Assembly (NCBI GenBank): GCA_930367215.1
Contig: OV884056.1
Location: 196,333,310 to 196,397,309, forward strand
DNA from: Pollenia angustigena
Taxonomy: Eukaryota > Arthropoda > Insecta > Diptera > Polleniidae
Direction: 5' to 3'
DNA: 64,000 nt
Part shown: one piece after another, positions 20,843 to 34,225 of the stretch
How positions within the stretch are numbered: position 1 is the stretch's first letter
Layout of the letters: every line of letters starts with the position of its first letter
Notes under the pieces: model-generated
The model's database searches: none
What the model was told of the DNA's origin: nothing
What the model saw: only the letters and a program-made list of their open reading frames with translations
Translations under genes and position numbers: made by a program

Positions 20843-20847
20843 TTAAA

Positions 20848-21627
20848 ACATGGTTTAATTGGCAGCACTGGTTCGAACATATAGTAAGATACAAATACAA
20901 ACTAAATGTTATTGGTTATTTTTATAAACACACATTTCTTGCTGTATGATTATTATGGAGGCACTTAAAAGTATTTTTTAACAATTGGAAGTACGTCTTT
21001 AAAAGACTTTTTAGCGGTGTTACTTTAAATATTATTTTTGAAGAACAAATCGAAATAAAACTTTTCTCCTTTCATTTTGCTCACACTTTGCAATAATAAA
21101 AAAACTGAAACTTTGTTGTTATTTTTTTAATAATAGACAACTATTGTTTCCTTTAAACAATCGGAACCATCCTAATAATAAACATACGAATTTATTTGTA
21201 ACTTTTTGAGTTTATATTTTTGTAATTTGTTCCAAATATTCGTTGTTCCTTTACAAATGATTACCAACTAATTCTAATACTCTAAAAAGGTTTGTTTAGA
21301 ATGTTAATTTTCTAATAGTTTGTTTCTGTAAACCATAATGTGGCATAAAATACGCAAGTGGTAAAATGTATCATGTATAATAGCTGAGAACGATATAGTC
21401 AACAATTTTTAATTTGGCAATATCTTTAAATATAATATGCAAATATTGTATTTCTTCTATTAAAGTTAAAGCTTATTTGTTCATATAATTAAAAGAAAAA
21501 TGCGACACTTACCAATAAAAGACCAAAACGTGTTTTTCTGAAAATATAAAAACCCATAATTAATAAACACCATAGAATTTAGCTATAATTTTTCCTTTTT
21601 CTATAAATTGTTAATTAGTTTTTTCAC
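20848..21627. other. AT-rich non-coding stretch
   Basis: No gene or repeat recognised between the Transib-like element and the start of the 6.3-kb duplication. Confidence 0.5.
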
Positions 21628-23914
21628 AGATATATAAGTTTTTAGTTAAAAATATAGAAGTATTCGCTTAGGAATAAGATATGAATTTGCTGTCCCGGTA
21701 TTTCTAAGAAATATCTTGTTTTCCCTTAAATTGACCAGGGAGTCACAGAAATTTTTAAAGGTTTATAAAGATGCGAAATTTTTAATAGAAAGTAAAATTT
21801 ATTTGAAGAAAAATTGGAACAAAATGTAAAATATAACATAGCTAGACCTTTAAAAGAATGTAATCTATATTGAAAATATCCAAAATAATAAAAGTAATAA
21901 GAAACCGTGAGAAAAATAAAGTATTAGAATAAAATTGGATTAATTGTTGTTTGTTCATATTTAATATATCGCACTTGATCATAAATGCAAGCCCATTTTT
22001 AATTTAATTTAATATGAAAAGGAATTTTTAAAACAACCGTTTAATTGCCTTAAAGTAGACAAAATAGCACGAAATTGTTTACAAAAAGTGAAAAAATTAA
22101 AATTTTGAGTTAATAGCCTCTTGTTGTTCAAGTGCGATATGAAGATTCCATAAACTCAAATAAATGCTTTAGAACACCGGAAAAATAATTTCGATTCGTT
22201 AAGTATTGACTGAAAGAACTAAAAATAAAATTGCTTTCGAATCGAAAAAGTATTCAATCACGACTGCCACAATTAGCCCCCAGATAGTTTTATTTAAATT
22301 TTCTTTCTGTCAGTACAAATTTTATCTGGTTGTACTGAATTAAATTTTAACTGGATGACTTCAAGAAAATATATACATACATACAAAATTCCGAAAAATT
22401 TTAGTTTTAACAGTGTTGTCAATTTAAATGACTAAAGTAGCAAGATTTTGCAATTTGGAATCTTTTTTTCCTATAGAAAAATTAATTTATCAAATTTTAT
22501 TAGTTTTTTTAATTTAAATTTTACTTAAGAATATTGTCAGTTGCTTACACGTCGTCTTCACGTTCCATCCGTTTGCTTAACCAACAAAAAATATATTGTA
22601 AGCACATGCATTTCGCTCGTGAAGACTGCTGTTGTTAATGTTCTGTTCTTGTTCAAACTGCGTTGCTTAAACGTTGTCTAACATCACTGCATTATAATTC
22701 AAAAAAGTCTCGTTTAACGGCCTGTTCATGTATTTCTGAATAAAGACTTCGTTCGCTAAACTTATATTTAAAACAAAGCTATGCGAACGTAGGCTTCTTT
22801 GGAAATCGATGAACTGGCAGTAGGTATTACTCATTCGTATTCGTAATATCAAGCTAAATATTAATCATACGCTTGGATGTACAAATAATTTGTAATGAAA
22901 TTTCAAACATACGTTTATTAAAACGGGAAAATTAATACAATTTAAATCACATCACCCGAATTCAACAGGATTGATTAAAAAAGAGACAAAAAATAAAATC
23001 GATCCATAGTTCACAAAAGATACGTTATTAAGCCTCAACCTGCAATACAAGGGCAAGACCAAGATCTTTTAGTACTACATATTTTTAAAAAGCTTTAAAA
23101 TTAAACAATTAAACTATACAAAATTCTGCATAAAAAAACTAATCTTTATGTGTTTACAATATAAAAAAAAAAAATATCGTCGCAATCAAACTATCATATG
23201 TGGTGCTGTTATGTAAAGGATGTGCAAAAATTGCAATGAATATTTACAGGTAAATATATTTTTTTTCATTATTTTTCTCCATGTTATAGAAACATGAAAT
23301 TACGAGAATTATGCATTTCCTTTTAACGTTTTATTTGTCTTTAAGATGTAATGTATGTTTCCATCTCTCTTAATTGAAATTGTTTTTGATAAATAATGAA
23401 ATGCAAGCAATAATTTAAAAAAATGTTATTCGCGAATATCTCTAAAACACTTCTTATGATATATAAATGAATGCCATATTCGTGTTCAGCAGCCCTAATT
23501 TAACTAAGAAAACATATAATTTTTGAGGTTATGGCCAAAAGTTGAAAATTTGTGAACCAGTGCGATTCACCACAGGCCCCATAAAAGCAGCCTTTTGAAA
23601 AGCACTTACAATTCTGAATTAAAAGTTGTTCTTATTTAGATTTTTTGATACAGAAATAACTCTTTTGAATTTTGTGAAAATTGGTTCATAATTTATCTAA
23701 AATCATTTAAGTTCGGCTAAAACTGTTATGAGTCATGGCATTTTACTCAAATTAGTTCAAATTAAGTATTATATGACTAGGGCAACCAAAAAAAGCACTT
23801 AAAAACATTTTTAAGCTCTAAAAAAAAGCGTTTAAAAACATGAAAATAATCTGTTAACATTAAAAAAAAAGCAATTTAAAGTTATTGTTTATTTTTCACT
23901 TTATTCGTTTGATA

Positions 23915-24355
23915 CCCAGTAAAAACTACAAAATAATGTGTTAAGCAATCAGAAAAACTTAAAAGCACTACTTACAATTCTACTGAAAGAACCAGTGACT
24001 ATTACAAGGGATTTCCCAAAATGAACGCATTCAAAAGTAAGTCATTATTTTTTTACCTACATACATCCAGAAATAAGAAGTTATAGAGGTTGTTATAGAA
24101 GCAGTTATAGAACAAAGCTACAAAATATTGAGTGACAACAGCTATTCATTCTGAAAAAGTAAGCGAAGTTTTTATTGGGTACGTTGTTACAGTTCCCAGT
24201 AAAAACTTCGTAAAAAAAATGACTTACTTTAAAATGCGTTCATTTTGGGACGTCCCTTGTAAAATTCATTGGTTTTTTTAGTAAAATTGTAAGTAGTGCT
24301 CTTATGTTTTTCTGATTACTCAACACATTATTTTGTAGGCGAAGTTTTTACTGGG
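23915..24355. mobile_element. MITE with CCCAGTAAAAACT ends, TA duplication (copy 1)
   Basis: Begins CCCAGTAAAAACT and ends AGTTTTTACTGGG, flanked by TA on both sides. The two halves are long imperfect inverted copies (for example ACAAAATAATGTGTTAAG and its partner). An internal CCCAGTAAAAACTTCG at about 24,196 indicates that two copies are nested or fused. Same family as 4071-4342. Confidence 0.82.
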
Positions 24356-25016
24356 TAAGTTATAAATTGATGCGATAAATTTTTGAAAATACAACTCTAT
24401 TTAAAGTCAAAACGTTCTTGTTCATAGAAAAAGTTCTTTTTACGTGTACAGATGTTAAGGGTGCATATTTAAAATTGAGTATTTGCTCTGAAGTATATTT
24501 TATACGATTGGACTCACAATTCCGCTTGTCTCCTAAAATATCCCCATTATCTTTTAATACCGAAAATCCTTAATTTTTTAATAAAACTGATTTAAATTTT
24601 TTATCTCCTATATCCCCTAGAAAACCGGACATTTTTCTTACGGTGTCCATAACTATATTCACTTAGAAAACCATGGAAAGATTTTAAGTTTCCAATTTTG
24701 TTACAACTTCTTGTAAAACCCCAAAATTTGCAGAAATAAAAAAAATCAATCCAATATATTCCAATATAAACAAAGAAATTCTTAATAGATAAAACTATAT
24801 TAAAAAAGAAAAAAAAACGTTACTATACCAAAAACAGAGAGGGGAACTAACAGAAAATACTTTATGCAAAAACTATATTTCAAAAGAAATAAGACGTTAC
24901 AAACTGTGATGGTAAAAAGACGTTACAGAAAGAGTATTTTGTATGAAGTGACTGTGTAACTGAGGAATTTGATCGTTAGAATACAGCTCTGAAATTTTCG
25001 AGAGAAAATAACTTAA

Positions 25017-25622
25017 AGGTGCATGTAGACGACATGTTTTTTACATCTGACTTGTCAACTTTTCAAGTCACATGTAATTGCGCATGTATGTCAAAATGGC
25101 TGTTTTACAGAAGGTTTATAATATTCGGTCACAAACGTACATGTAATTTGCTTCTGACATTGTCTCTGTTTTTTCCCCATAGTTGTTGCAAAAACCAAAA
25201 TAAAAATGCCGCCACGAAAATTTTTATTTACGCCGTAAAATAATTTAGCCATCTTAACATATTTTTCTTTTAATTCAAAGATACCAATTTAGTATATTAT
25301 AATGAAACGGTTTTTATATACATATATATTAACAAAAATTCTATTCAATAGTGGGATGATCATTCGTATCTCGGTATTGTAAAATATTAACTTCAGTCGG
25401 CTAATAATTCCGTCAATAGTGGACGCCGCTGCCGGTTTCCTCTCGGCATAGATTTCTGATGTCAGATGGTTTGTCAGAAGAAAATAGAGCATGCTCTAAT
25501 TGAAATTTTGTCAGATGACTTTTACAGAAGCAAAGTTTTAAAGGTAACACACGACATGTATGTATTTTGCAGTGGGAAATTTGACATGTCAGATGACAAA
25601 AACATGTCGTGTACGGTCGCCT
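25017..25622. mobile_element. Harbinger-like MITE, TAA duplication (copy 1)
   Basis: The inverted ends AGGTGCATGTAGACGACATG and AGGCGACCGTACACGACATG (minus strand) continue with TTTTT, CATCTGAC and TGTCAA for about 42 bp. TAA flanks both sides (25,014-25,016 and 25,623-25,625). The interior holds no convincing gene; the small frames there are repeat sequence. Confidence 0.65.
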
Positions 25623-25764
25623 TAAACAAGCAAATAATAAAATACGTTGATAAAAGGGCTTAATACTAAAAATTTAAGCACATTAAAAATATATTCAACA
25701 ATATAAAAAGTACGTTAAGCCTATAGTACACGAAATGTAAAAAAGCCACATGTGTTTTTAATTT

Positions 25765-26092
25765 TATTAAAATTGGTTTGATAGTGGGTACAAAAACCCT
25801 ATTCCGGAAAGCAGCTGGTAGAGCGGCTATATGAAATTATGGACCGTTTCGCCCTTGTGCCAGTTATAACCTACATATGTACAAAATTTCATTAAATTAT
25901 CTTCAAATTTGCGACCTGTACTTTGCGCACAAGGTTACATGGACAGCCTGCCAGCCAGCCGAACGGACATCGTTAGATCGACTCAGAAAGTGAGTCTGAG
26001 TCGATCGGTATGCTTTAGGACCAATATTTAAGGGTTATACAAACATCAGCACAAAGGCAAAATACCCCCTCCACTTTTGTGGTGTGGGTATA
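25765..26092 (+). repeat. family-P dispersed repeat (copy 1 of the duplicated unit)
   Basis: Contains TTGCGCACAAGGTTACATGG, GCCAGCCAGCCGAACGGAC, GACTCAGAAAGTGAGTC, GATCGGTATGCTTTA and the terminal TTGTGGTGTGGGTATAA. The left end typical of the family (ATACCCTACACC) is missing, so it is 5'-truncated. Confidence 0.7.
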
Positions 26093-26099
26093 ATAGCAT

Positions 26100-26540
26100 A
26101 CAGAGATAATATAGATTGTTGGGATGATATTGTACAAGGGAAAAAAAAAATATTCCCATAACGTTGAACGATTTTTTTTAACCACAGTTGGTACAGCACA
26201 AAAAATAATGATTTTTTTATTATTTATAAAAAAAAAAGTTGCACATCAAAAAAAAATAAAAACGATTTTTGCAAAATAATACATTTTTTTCGTATGAAAA
26301 AATAAAAAAAATTATCTTTAAATGCCAAAATAAGTAAAAACAAACCCCGATATTGCAAAAATAAAAAAAAATGCCGATATCTCCAAAATAAGCAAAAAAA
26401 AAAATGTCCTAACAAATATAGCTAAATTTTTTTGTTCTTTTAAGATCGGAATTTGTTTTAAATCAAAAATATTCTATCTTGTAATCCAAAAATAAGCATT
26501 TGCTTTTTTTTTTGTTGCCCTATTTATGTATGGGTTAAAA
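26100..26540. other. A-rich low-complexity sequence
   Basis: Dominated by poly-A/poly-T runs and repeated CCGATATTGC/CCGATATCTCC...AAAATAAGYAAAAA phrases. The minus-strand frame at 26,224-26,415 is a Phe/Leu-rich by-product of this composition. Confidence 0.6.
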
Positions 26541-27180
26541 TAAAAGTATTATACTTTTCGATTATAGGTTAATAATTGAACATATGTCTAAGCCAATTCT
26601 AATACTGACGTCCGTTTTTATAGAGATTAACTAATAATTTATTGATCCCGAAAAGAGCCCATAACTAAGTTTTCTAACTGCCGAATATCTTTTAATGGTT
26701 TTATATTCGATTTTTCAAAAATAGTGTGCATTAAGCCACATCAACAATAACAAATAATAAACAGTGATTTCCGCTATATTGATGTTGTCCAACGATTGGA
26801 ATTATACTGGTCGCATCTTGTATGGGATTTTTTTTTAATTTAATTGTTTGCGCTGCTTAAAATATGAGGTTTGGTGTAAGAAATCATGATCAAAATTTTC
26901 AGGTCAATCCGACGGTGCCTAGCAGTGCCGGGTGGGGCCCAAAGTTCCCCATATTATAAAAAAAAACATCTTTTCTATCAGATTTTTATAGTTATACTAG
27001 TTGAAAAGCCGAAAATCAAAAATATGGCTTCGTTACGATCTTCCGCAGAGAAAGTACTTCAAGTGTGCCAAATTTCAGCTTCCTATGTCATCAGATGAAT
27101 TCAGAAAGTTGCGGAAAGAATAGGACATACACGCAAACATCCTGACATACTAAGAAATTATATATTGTATAGATAGATTA

Positions 27181-27491
27181 ACATATGTTCGCAACTCAAA
27201 AACGCTTTAGCTTATTGAATAACTAAAAAAAACCGAAATTACGCAATAAAATTTACTTTAAGAAAAGTAAAACGTTTTTCTTTATGTTGGCTTTGGTTTT
27301 TGAGATATACCGTTATTTCGAAAATTAAGGAGGTTGCACAACATATGTTCGCGTAACTCAAAAACGCTTTAGTTTATTGAAAAACTTAAGAAAACCGAAA
27401 TTCCGCAATAAAATTTACTTTAAGAAAGTTAAAACTTTTTTCTTTATGTTGGCTTTGGTTTTCAAGATATACCGTTATTTCGAAAATTAAG
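27181..27491 (+). repeat. tandem dimer of a ~160-bp repeat (copy 1)
   Basis: Two units start ACATATGTTCGC at 27,181 and 27,341. Each contains CTCAAAAACGCTTTAG, AATAAAATTTACTTTAAG, TTTATGTTGGCTTTGG and ATACCGTTATTTCG. A diverged single unit lies at 1021-1145. Confidence 0.85.
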
Positions 27492-30208
27492 GAAAATTAT
27501 TTATCTTTAATTTATATTTAAATACGAAATTAAGTTTTGAGTGATTTTTTAAACGAAACTTAATTAGACTACTTTGTCCATTAAGCGACTTTTTAAGTGT
27601 TATAACATTGTTTCATTAAGGCCACCTTGTGAATAACTTACAAGTTTTTTAATTTTGGTTAGACAGCTGTTATATAATATTTTTTTTATTTAGCAGTGCT
27701 GTCAAACGAACATTAATGAGCTGAGCCGAATACAACAAAGTTTGTGTTTAAAAAAAAACAGAAACAGTTGAATAAGTACAGTATTATTGATTAAGCTAAT
27801 ACACAAACAATATTAGCGTTTGTGTTTTCCACAAATCTACAACAGAACACTAAAGAACGGTAGATAATGTTTATTTTCAAACACTAATTTAAATACAACT
27901 TTAATTTAAATAAAATCAACTAAGATATATAAGTTTTTAGTTAAAAATATAGAAGTATTCGCTTAGGAATAAGATATGAATTTGCTGTCCCGGTATTTCT
28001 AAGAAATATCTTGTTTTCCCTTAAATTGACCAGGGAGTCACAGAAATTTTTAAAGGTTTATAAAGATGCGAAATTTTTAATAGAAAGTAAAATTTATTTG
28101 AAGAAAAATTGGAACAAAATGTAAAATATAACATAGCTAGACCTTTAAAAGAATGTAATCTATATTGAAAATATCCAAAATAATAAAAGTAATAAGAAAC
28201 CGTGAGAAAAATAAAGTATTAGAATAAAATTGGATTAATTTTTGTTTGTTCATATTTAATATATCGCACTTGATCATAAATGCAAGCCCATTTTTAATTT
28301 AATTTAATATGAAAAGGAATTTTTAAAACAACCGTTTAATTGCCTAAAAGTAGACAAAATAGCACGAAATTGTTTACAAAAAGTGAAAAAATTAAAATTT
28401 TGAGTTAATAGCCTCTTGTTGATCAAGTGCGATATGAAGATTCCATAAACTCAAATAAATGCTTTAGAACACCGGAAAAATAATTTCGATTCGTTAAGTA
28501 TTGACTGAAAGAACTAAAAATAAAATTGCTTTCGAATCGAAAAAGTATTCAATCACGACTGCCACAATTAGCCCCCAGATAGTTTTATTTAAATTTTCTT
28601 TCTGTCAGTACAAATTTTATCTGGTTGTACTGAATTAAATTTTAACTGGATGACTTCAAGAAAATATATACATACATACAAAATTCCGAAAAATTTTAGT
28701 TTTAACAGTGTTGTCAATTTAAATGACTAAAGTAGCAAGATTTTGCAATTTGGAATCTTTTTTTCCTATAGAAAAATTAATTTATCAAATTTTATTAGTT
28801 TTTTTAATTTAAATTTTACTTAAGAATATTGTCAGTTGCTTACACGTCGTCTTCACGTTCCATCCGTTTGCTTAACCAACAAAAAATATATTGTAAGCAC
28901 ATGCATTTCGCTCGTGAAGACTGCTGTTGTTAATGTTCTGTTCTTGTTCAAACTGCGTTGCTTAAACGTTGTCTAACATCACTGCATTATAATTCAAAAA
29001 AGTCTCGTTTAACGGCCTGTTCATGTATTTCTGAATAAAGACTTCGTTCGCTAAACTTATATTTAAAACAAAGCTATGCGAACGTAGGCTTCTTTGGAAA
29101 TCGATGAACTGGCAGTAGGTATTACTCATTCGTATTCGTAATATCAAGCTAAATATTAATCATACGCTTGGATGTACAAATAATTTGTAATGAAATTTCA
29201 AACATACGTTTATTAAAACGGGAAAATTAATACAATTTAAATCACATCACCCGAATTCAACAGGATTGATTAAAAAAGAGACAAAAAATAAAATCGATCC
29301 ATAGTTCACAAAAGATACGTTATTAAGCCTCAACCTGCAATACAAGGGCAAGACCAAGATCTTTTAGTACTACATATTTTTAAAAAGCTTTAAAATTAAA
29401 CAATTAAACTATACAAAATTCTGCATAAAAAAACTAATCTTTATGTGTTTACAATATAAAAAAAAAAAATATCGTCGCAATCAAACTATCATATGTGGTG
29501 CTGTTATGTAAAGGATGTGCAAAAATTGCAATGAATATTTACAGGTAAATATATTTTTTTTCATTATTTTTCTCCATGTTATAGAAACATGAAATTACGA
29601 GAATTATGCATTTCCTTTTAACGTTTTATTTGTCTTTAAGATGTAATGTATGTTTCCATCTCTCTTAATTGAAATTGTTTTTGATAAATAATGAAATGCA
29701 AGCAATAATTTAAAAAAATGTTATTCGCGAATATCTCTAAAACACTTCTTATGATATATAAATGAATGCCATATTAATGTTCAGCAGCCCTAATTTAACT
29801 AAGAAAACATATAATTTTTGAGGTTATGGCCAAAAGTTGAAAATTTGTGAACCAGTGCGATTCACCACAGGCCCCATAAAAGCAGCCTTTTGAAAAGCAC
29901 TTACAATTCTGAATTAAAAGTTGTTCTTATTTAGATTTTTTGATACAGAAATAACTCTTTTGAATTTTGTGAAAATTGGTTCATAATTTATCTAAAATCA
30001 TTTAAGTTCGGCTAAAACTGTTATGAGTCATGGCATTTTACTCAAATTAGTTCAAATTAAGTATTATATGACTAGGGCAACCAAAAAAAGCACTTAAAAA
30101 CATTTTTAAGCTCTAAAAAAAAGCGTTTAAAAACATGAAAATAATCTGTTAACATTAAAAAAAAGCAATTTAAAGTTATTGTTTATTTTTCACTTTATTC
30201 GTTTGATA

Positions 30209-30649
30209 CCCAGTAAAAACTACAAAATAATGTGTTAAGCAATCAGAAAAACTTAAAAGCACTACTTACAATTCTACTGAAAGAACCAGTGACTATTACA
30301 AGGGATTTCCCAAAATGAACGCATTCAAAAGTAAGTCATTATTTTTTTACCTACATACATCCAGAAATAAGAAGTTATAGAGGTTGTTATAGAAGCAGTT
30401 ATAGAACAAAGCTACAAAATATTGAGTGACAACAGCTATTCATTCTGAAAAAGTAAGCGAAGTTTTTATTGGGTACGTTGTTACAGTTCCCAGTAAAAAC
30501 TTCGTAAAAAAAATGACTTACTTTAAAATGCGTTCATTTTGGGACGTCCCTTGTAAAATTCATTGGTTTTTTTAGTAAAATTGTAAGTAGTGCTCTTATG
30601 TTTTTCTGATTACTCAACACATTATTTTGTAGGCGAAGTTTTTACTGGG
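30209..30649. mobile_element. MITE with CCCAGTAAAAACT ends (copy 2)
   Basis: Duplicate of 23,915-24,355, with the same TA flanks and the same internal fused end. Confidence 0.82.
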
Positions 30650-31310
30650 TAAGTTATAAATTGATGCGATAAATTTTTGAAAATACAACTCTATTTAAAG
30701 TCAAAACGTTCTTGTTCATAGAAAAAGTTCTTTTTACGTGTACAGATGTTAAGGGTGCATATTTAAAATTGAGTATTTGCTCTGAAGTATATTTTATACG
30801 ATTGGACTCACAATTCCGCTTGTCTCCTAAAATATCCCCATTATCTTTTAATACCGAAAATCCTTAATTTTTTAATAAAACTGATTTAAATTTTTTATCT
30901 CCTATATCCCCTGGAAAACCGGACATTTTTCTTACGGTGTCCATAACTATATTCACTTAGAAAACCAAGGAAAGATTTTAAGTTTCCAATTTTGTTACAA
31001 CTTCTTGTAAAACCCCAAAATTTGCAGAAATAAAAAAAATCAATCCAATATATTCCAATATAAACAAAGAAATTCTTAATAGCTAAAACTATATTAAAAA
31101 AGAAAAAAAAACGTTACTATACCAAAAACAGAGAGGGGAACTAACAGAAAATACTTTATACAAAAACTATATTTCAAAAGAAATAAGACGTTACAAACTA
31201 TGATGGTAAAAAGACGTTACAGAAAGAGTATTTTGTATGAAGTGACTGTGTAACTGAGGAATTTGATCGTTAGAATACAGCTATGAAATTTTCGAGAGAA
31301 AATAACTTAA

Positions 31311-31916
31311 AGGTGCATGTAGACGACATGTTTTTTACATCTGACTTGTCAACTTTTCAAGTCACATGTAATTGCGCATGTATGTCAAAATGGCTGTTTT
31401 ACAGAAGGTTTATAATATTCGGTCACAAACGTACATGTAATTTGCTTCTGACATTGTCTCTGTTTTTTTCCCATAGTTGTTGCAAAAACCAAAATAAAAA
31501 TGCCGCCACGAAAATTTTTATTTACGCCGTAAAATAATTTAGCCATCTTAACATATTTTTCTTTTAATTCAAAGATACCAATTTAGTATATTATAATGAA
31601 ACGGTTTTTATATACATATATATTAACAAAAATTCTATTCAATAGTGGGATGATCATTCGTATCTCGGTATTGTAAAATATTAACTTCAGTCGGCTAATA
31701 ATTCCGTCAATAGTGGACGCCACTGCCGGTTTCCTCTCGGCATAGATTTCTGATGCCAGATGGTTTGTCAGAAGAAAATAGAGCATGCTCTAATTGAAAT
31801 TTTGTCAGATGACTTTTACAGAAGCAAAGTTTTAAACGTAACACACGACATGTATGTATTTTGCAGTGGGAAATTTGACATGTCAGATGACAAAAACATG
31901 TCGTGTACGGTCGCCT
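31311..31916. mobile_element. Harbinger-like MITE, TAA duplication (copy 2)
   Basis: Duplicate of 25,017-25,622, with identical ends and TAA flanks. Confidence 0.65.
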
Positions 31917-32059
31917 TAAACAAGCAAATAATAAAATACGTTGATAAAAAGGCTAAATACTAAAAACTTCAGCACATTAAAAATATATTCAACAATATAA
32001 AAAGTACGTTAAGCCTATAGTACACGAAATGTAAAAAAGCCACATGTGTTTTTAATTTT

Positions 32060-32386
32060 ATTAAAATTGGTTTGATAGTGGGTACAAAAACCCTATTCCG
32101 GAAAGCAGCTGGTAGAGCGGCTATATGAAATTATGGACCGTTTCGCCCTTGTGCCAGTTATAACCTACATATGTACAAAATTTCATTAAATTATCTTCAA
32201 ATTTGCGACCTGTACTTTGCGCACAAGGTTACATGGACAGCCTGCCAGCCAGCCGAACGGAAATCGTTAGATCGACTCAGAAAGTGAGTCTGCGTCGATC
32301 GGTATGCTTTAGGACCAATATTTAAGGGTTATACAAACATCAGCACAAAGGCAAAATACCCCCTCCACTTTTGTGGTGTGGGTATA
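32060..32386 (+). repeat. family-P dispersed repeat (copy 2 of the duplicated unit)
   Basis: Duplicate of 25,765-26,092, with a few substitutions (GTGAGTCTGCGTCG here against GTGAGTCTGAGTCG). Confidence 0.7.
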
Positions 32387-33479
32387 ATAGCATACAGAGA
32401 TAATATACATAGATTGTTGGGATGATATTGTACAAGGGAAAAAAAAAATATTCCCATAACGTTGAACGATTTTTTTTAACCACAGTTGGTACAGCACAAA
32501 AAATAATGATTTTTTTATTATTTATAAAAAAAAAAGTTGCACATCAAAAAAAAATAAAAACGATTTTTGCAAAATAATACATTTTTTTCGTATGAAAAAA
32601 TAAAAAAAATTATCTTTAAATGCCAAAATAAGTAAAAACAAACCCCGATATTGCAAAAATAAAAAAAAATGCCGATATCTCCAAAATAAGCAAAAAAAAA
32701 AAATGTCCTAACAAATATAGCTAAATTTTTTTGTTCTTTTAAGATCGGAATTTGTTTTAAATCAAAAATATTCTATCTTGTAATCCAAAAATAAGCATTT
32801 GCTTTTTTTTTTGTTGCCCTATTTATGTATGGGTTAAAATAAAAGTATTATACTTTTCGATTATAGGTTAATAATTGAACATATGTCTAAGCCAATTCTA
32901 ATACTGACGTCCGTTTTTATAGAGATTAACTAATAATTTATTGATCCCGAAAAGAGCCCATAACTAAGTTTTCTAACTGCCGAATATCTTTTAATGGTTT
33001 TATATTCGATTTTTCAAAAATAGTGTGCATTAAGCCACATCAACAATAACAAATAATAAACAGTGATTTCCGCTATATTGATGTTGTCCAACGATTGGAA
33101 TTATACTGGTCGCATCTTGTATGGGATTTTTTTTTAATTTAATTGTTTGCGCTGCTTAAAATATGAGGTTTGGTGTAAGAAATCATGATCAAAATTTTCA
33201 GGTCAATCCGACGGTGCCTAGCAGTGCCGGGTGGGGCCCAAAGTTCCCCATATTATAAAAAAAAACATCTTTTCTATCAGATCTTTATAGTTATACTAGT
33301 TGAAAAGCCGAAAATCAAAAATATGGCTTCGTTACGATCTTCCGCAGAGAAAGTACTTCAAGTGTGCCAAATTTCAGCTTGCTATGTCATCAGATGGATT
33401 CAGAAAGTTGCGGAAAGAATAGGACATACATGCAAACATCCTGACATACTAAGAAATTATATATTGTATAGATAGATTA

Positions 33480-33795
33480 ACATATGTTCGCGCAACTCAA
33501 AAACGCTTAAGCTTATTGAAAAACTAAAAAAAACCGAAATTACGCAATAAAATTTACTTTAAGAAAAGTAAAACGTTTTTCTTTATGTTGGCTTTGGTTT
33601 TTGAGATATACCGTTATTTCGAAAATTAAGGAGGTTGCACAACATATGTTCGCGTAACTCAAAAACGCTTTAGTTTATTGAAAAACTTAAGAAAACCGAA
33701 ATTCCGCAATAAAATTTACTTTAAGAAAGTTAAAACTTTTTTCTTTATGTTGGCTTTGGTTTTCAAGATATACCGTTATTTCGAAAATTAAGGAA
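33480..33795 (+). repeat. tandem dimer of a ~160-bp repeat (copy 2)
   Basis: Duplicate of 27,181-27,491; the first unit here retains TTCGCGCAACTC where copy 1 has TTCGCAACTC. Confidence 0.85.
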
Positions 33796-34225
33796 AATTA
33801 TTTATCTTTAATTTATATTTAAATACGAAATTAAGTTTTGAGTGATTTTTTAAACGAAACTTAATTAGACTACTTTGTCCATTAAGCGACTTTTTAAGTG
33901 TTATAACATTGTTTCATTAAGGCCACCTTGTGAATAACTTACAAGTTTTTTAATTTTGGTTAGACAGCTGTTATATAATATTTTTTTTATTTAGCAGTGC
34001 TGTCAAACGAACATTAATGAGCTGAGCCGAATACAACAAAGTTTGTGTTTAAAAAAAAAACAGAAACAGTTGAATAAGTACAGTATTATTGATTAAGCTA
34101 ATACACAAACAATATTAGCGTTTGTGTTTTCCACAAATCTACAACAGAACACTAAAGAACGGTAGATAAAGTTTATTTTCAAACACTAATTTAAATACAA
34201 CTTTAATTTAAATAAAATCAACTAA

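Larger units (their letters stand above)
21628..27922 (+). repeat. 6.3-kb tandem duplication, copy 1
   Basis: This entire block recurs immediately downstream (27,923-34,225) in the same orientation at an offset of about 6295 bp, with only scattered single-base differences and 1-3 bp indels. The unit starts AGATATATAAGTTTTTAG and ends AAATAAAATCAACTAA. It holds a CCCAGT-type MITE, a Harbinger-like MITE, a family-P repeat and a ~160-bp tandem dimer, with no gene. Short frames in it (for example 22,667-22,852 minus, 25,019-25,243 plus) are duplicated along with it and are not convincing. Confidence 0.92.
27923..34225 (+). repeat. 6.3-kb tandem duplication, copy 2
   Basis: Head-to-tail copy of 21,628-27,922. 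Differences include AATGCCATATTCGTG against AATGCCATATTAATG, and a 4-bp indel near 32,405. The junction reads CAACTAA|GATATATAAG with at most one or two bases of shared sequence. Past the right edge, AACTAAATATTC is unrelated to the start of copy 1. Confidence 0.92.

Noticed and set aside
25019..25243. Small frames duplicated at 25,019/31,283, 25,289/31,583 and 25,466/31,760
   Set aside because: They lie within a Harbinger-like MITE carried in the tandem duplication; their conservation reflects recent duplication and not selection.
21628..34225. A retrotransposon with two 6.3-kb LTRs
   Set aside because: The copies are directly adjacent with no internal region and contain no reverse transcriptase, integrase or primer-binding site.
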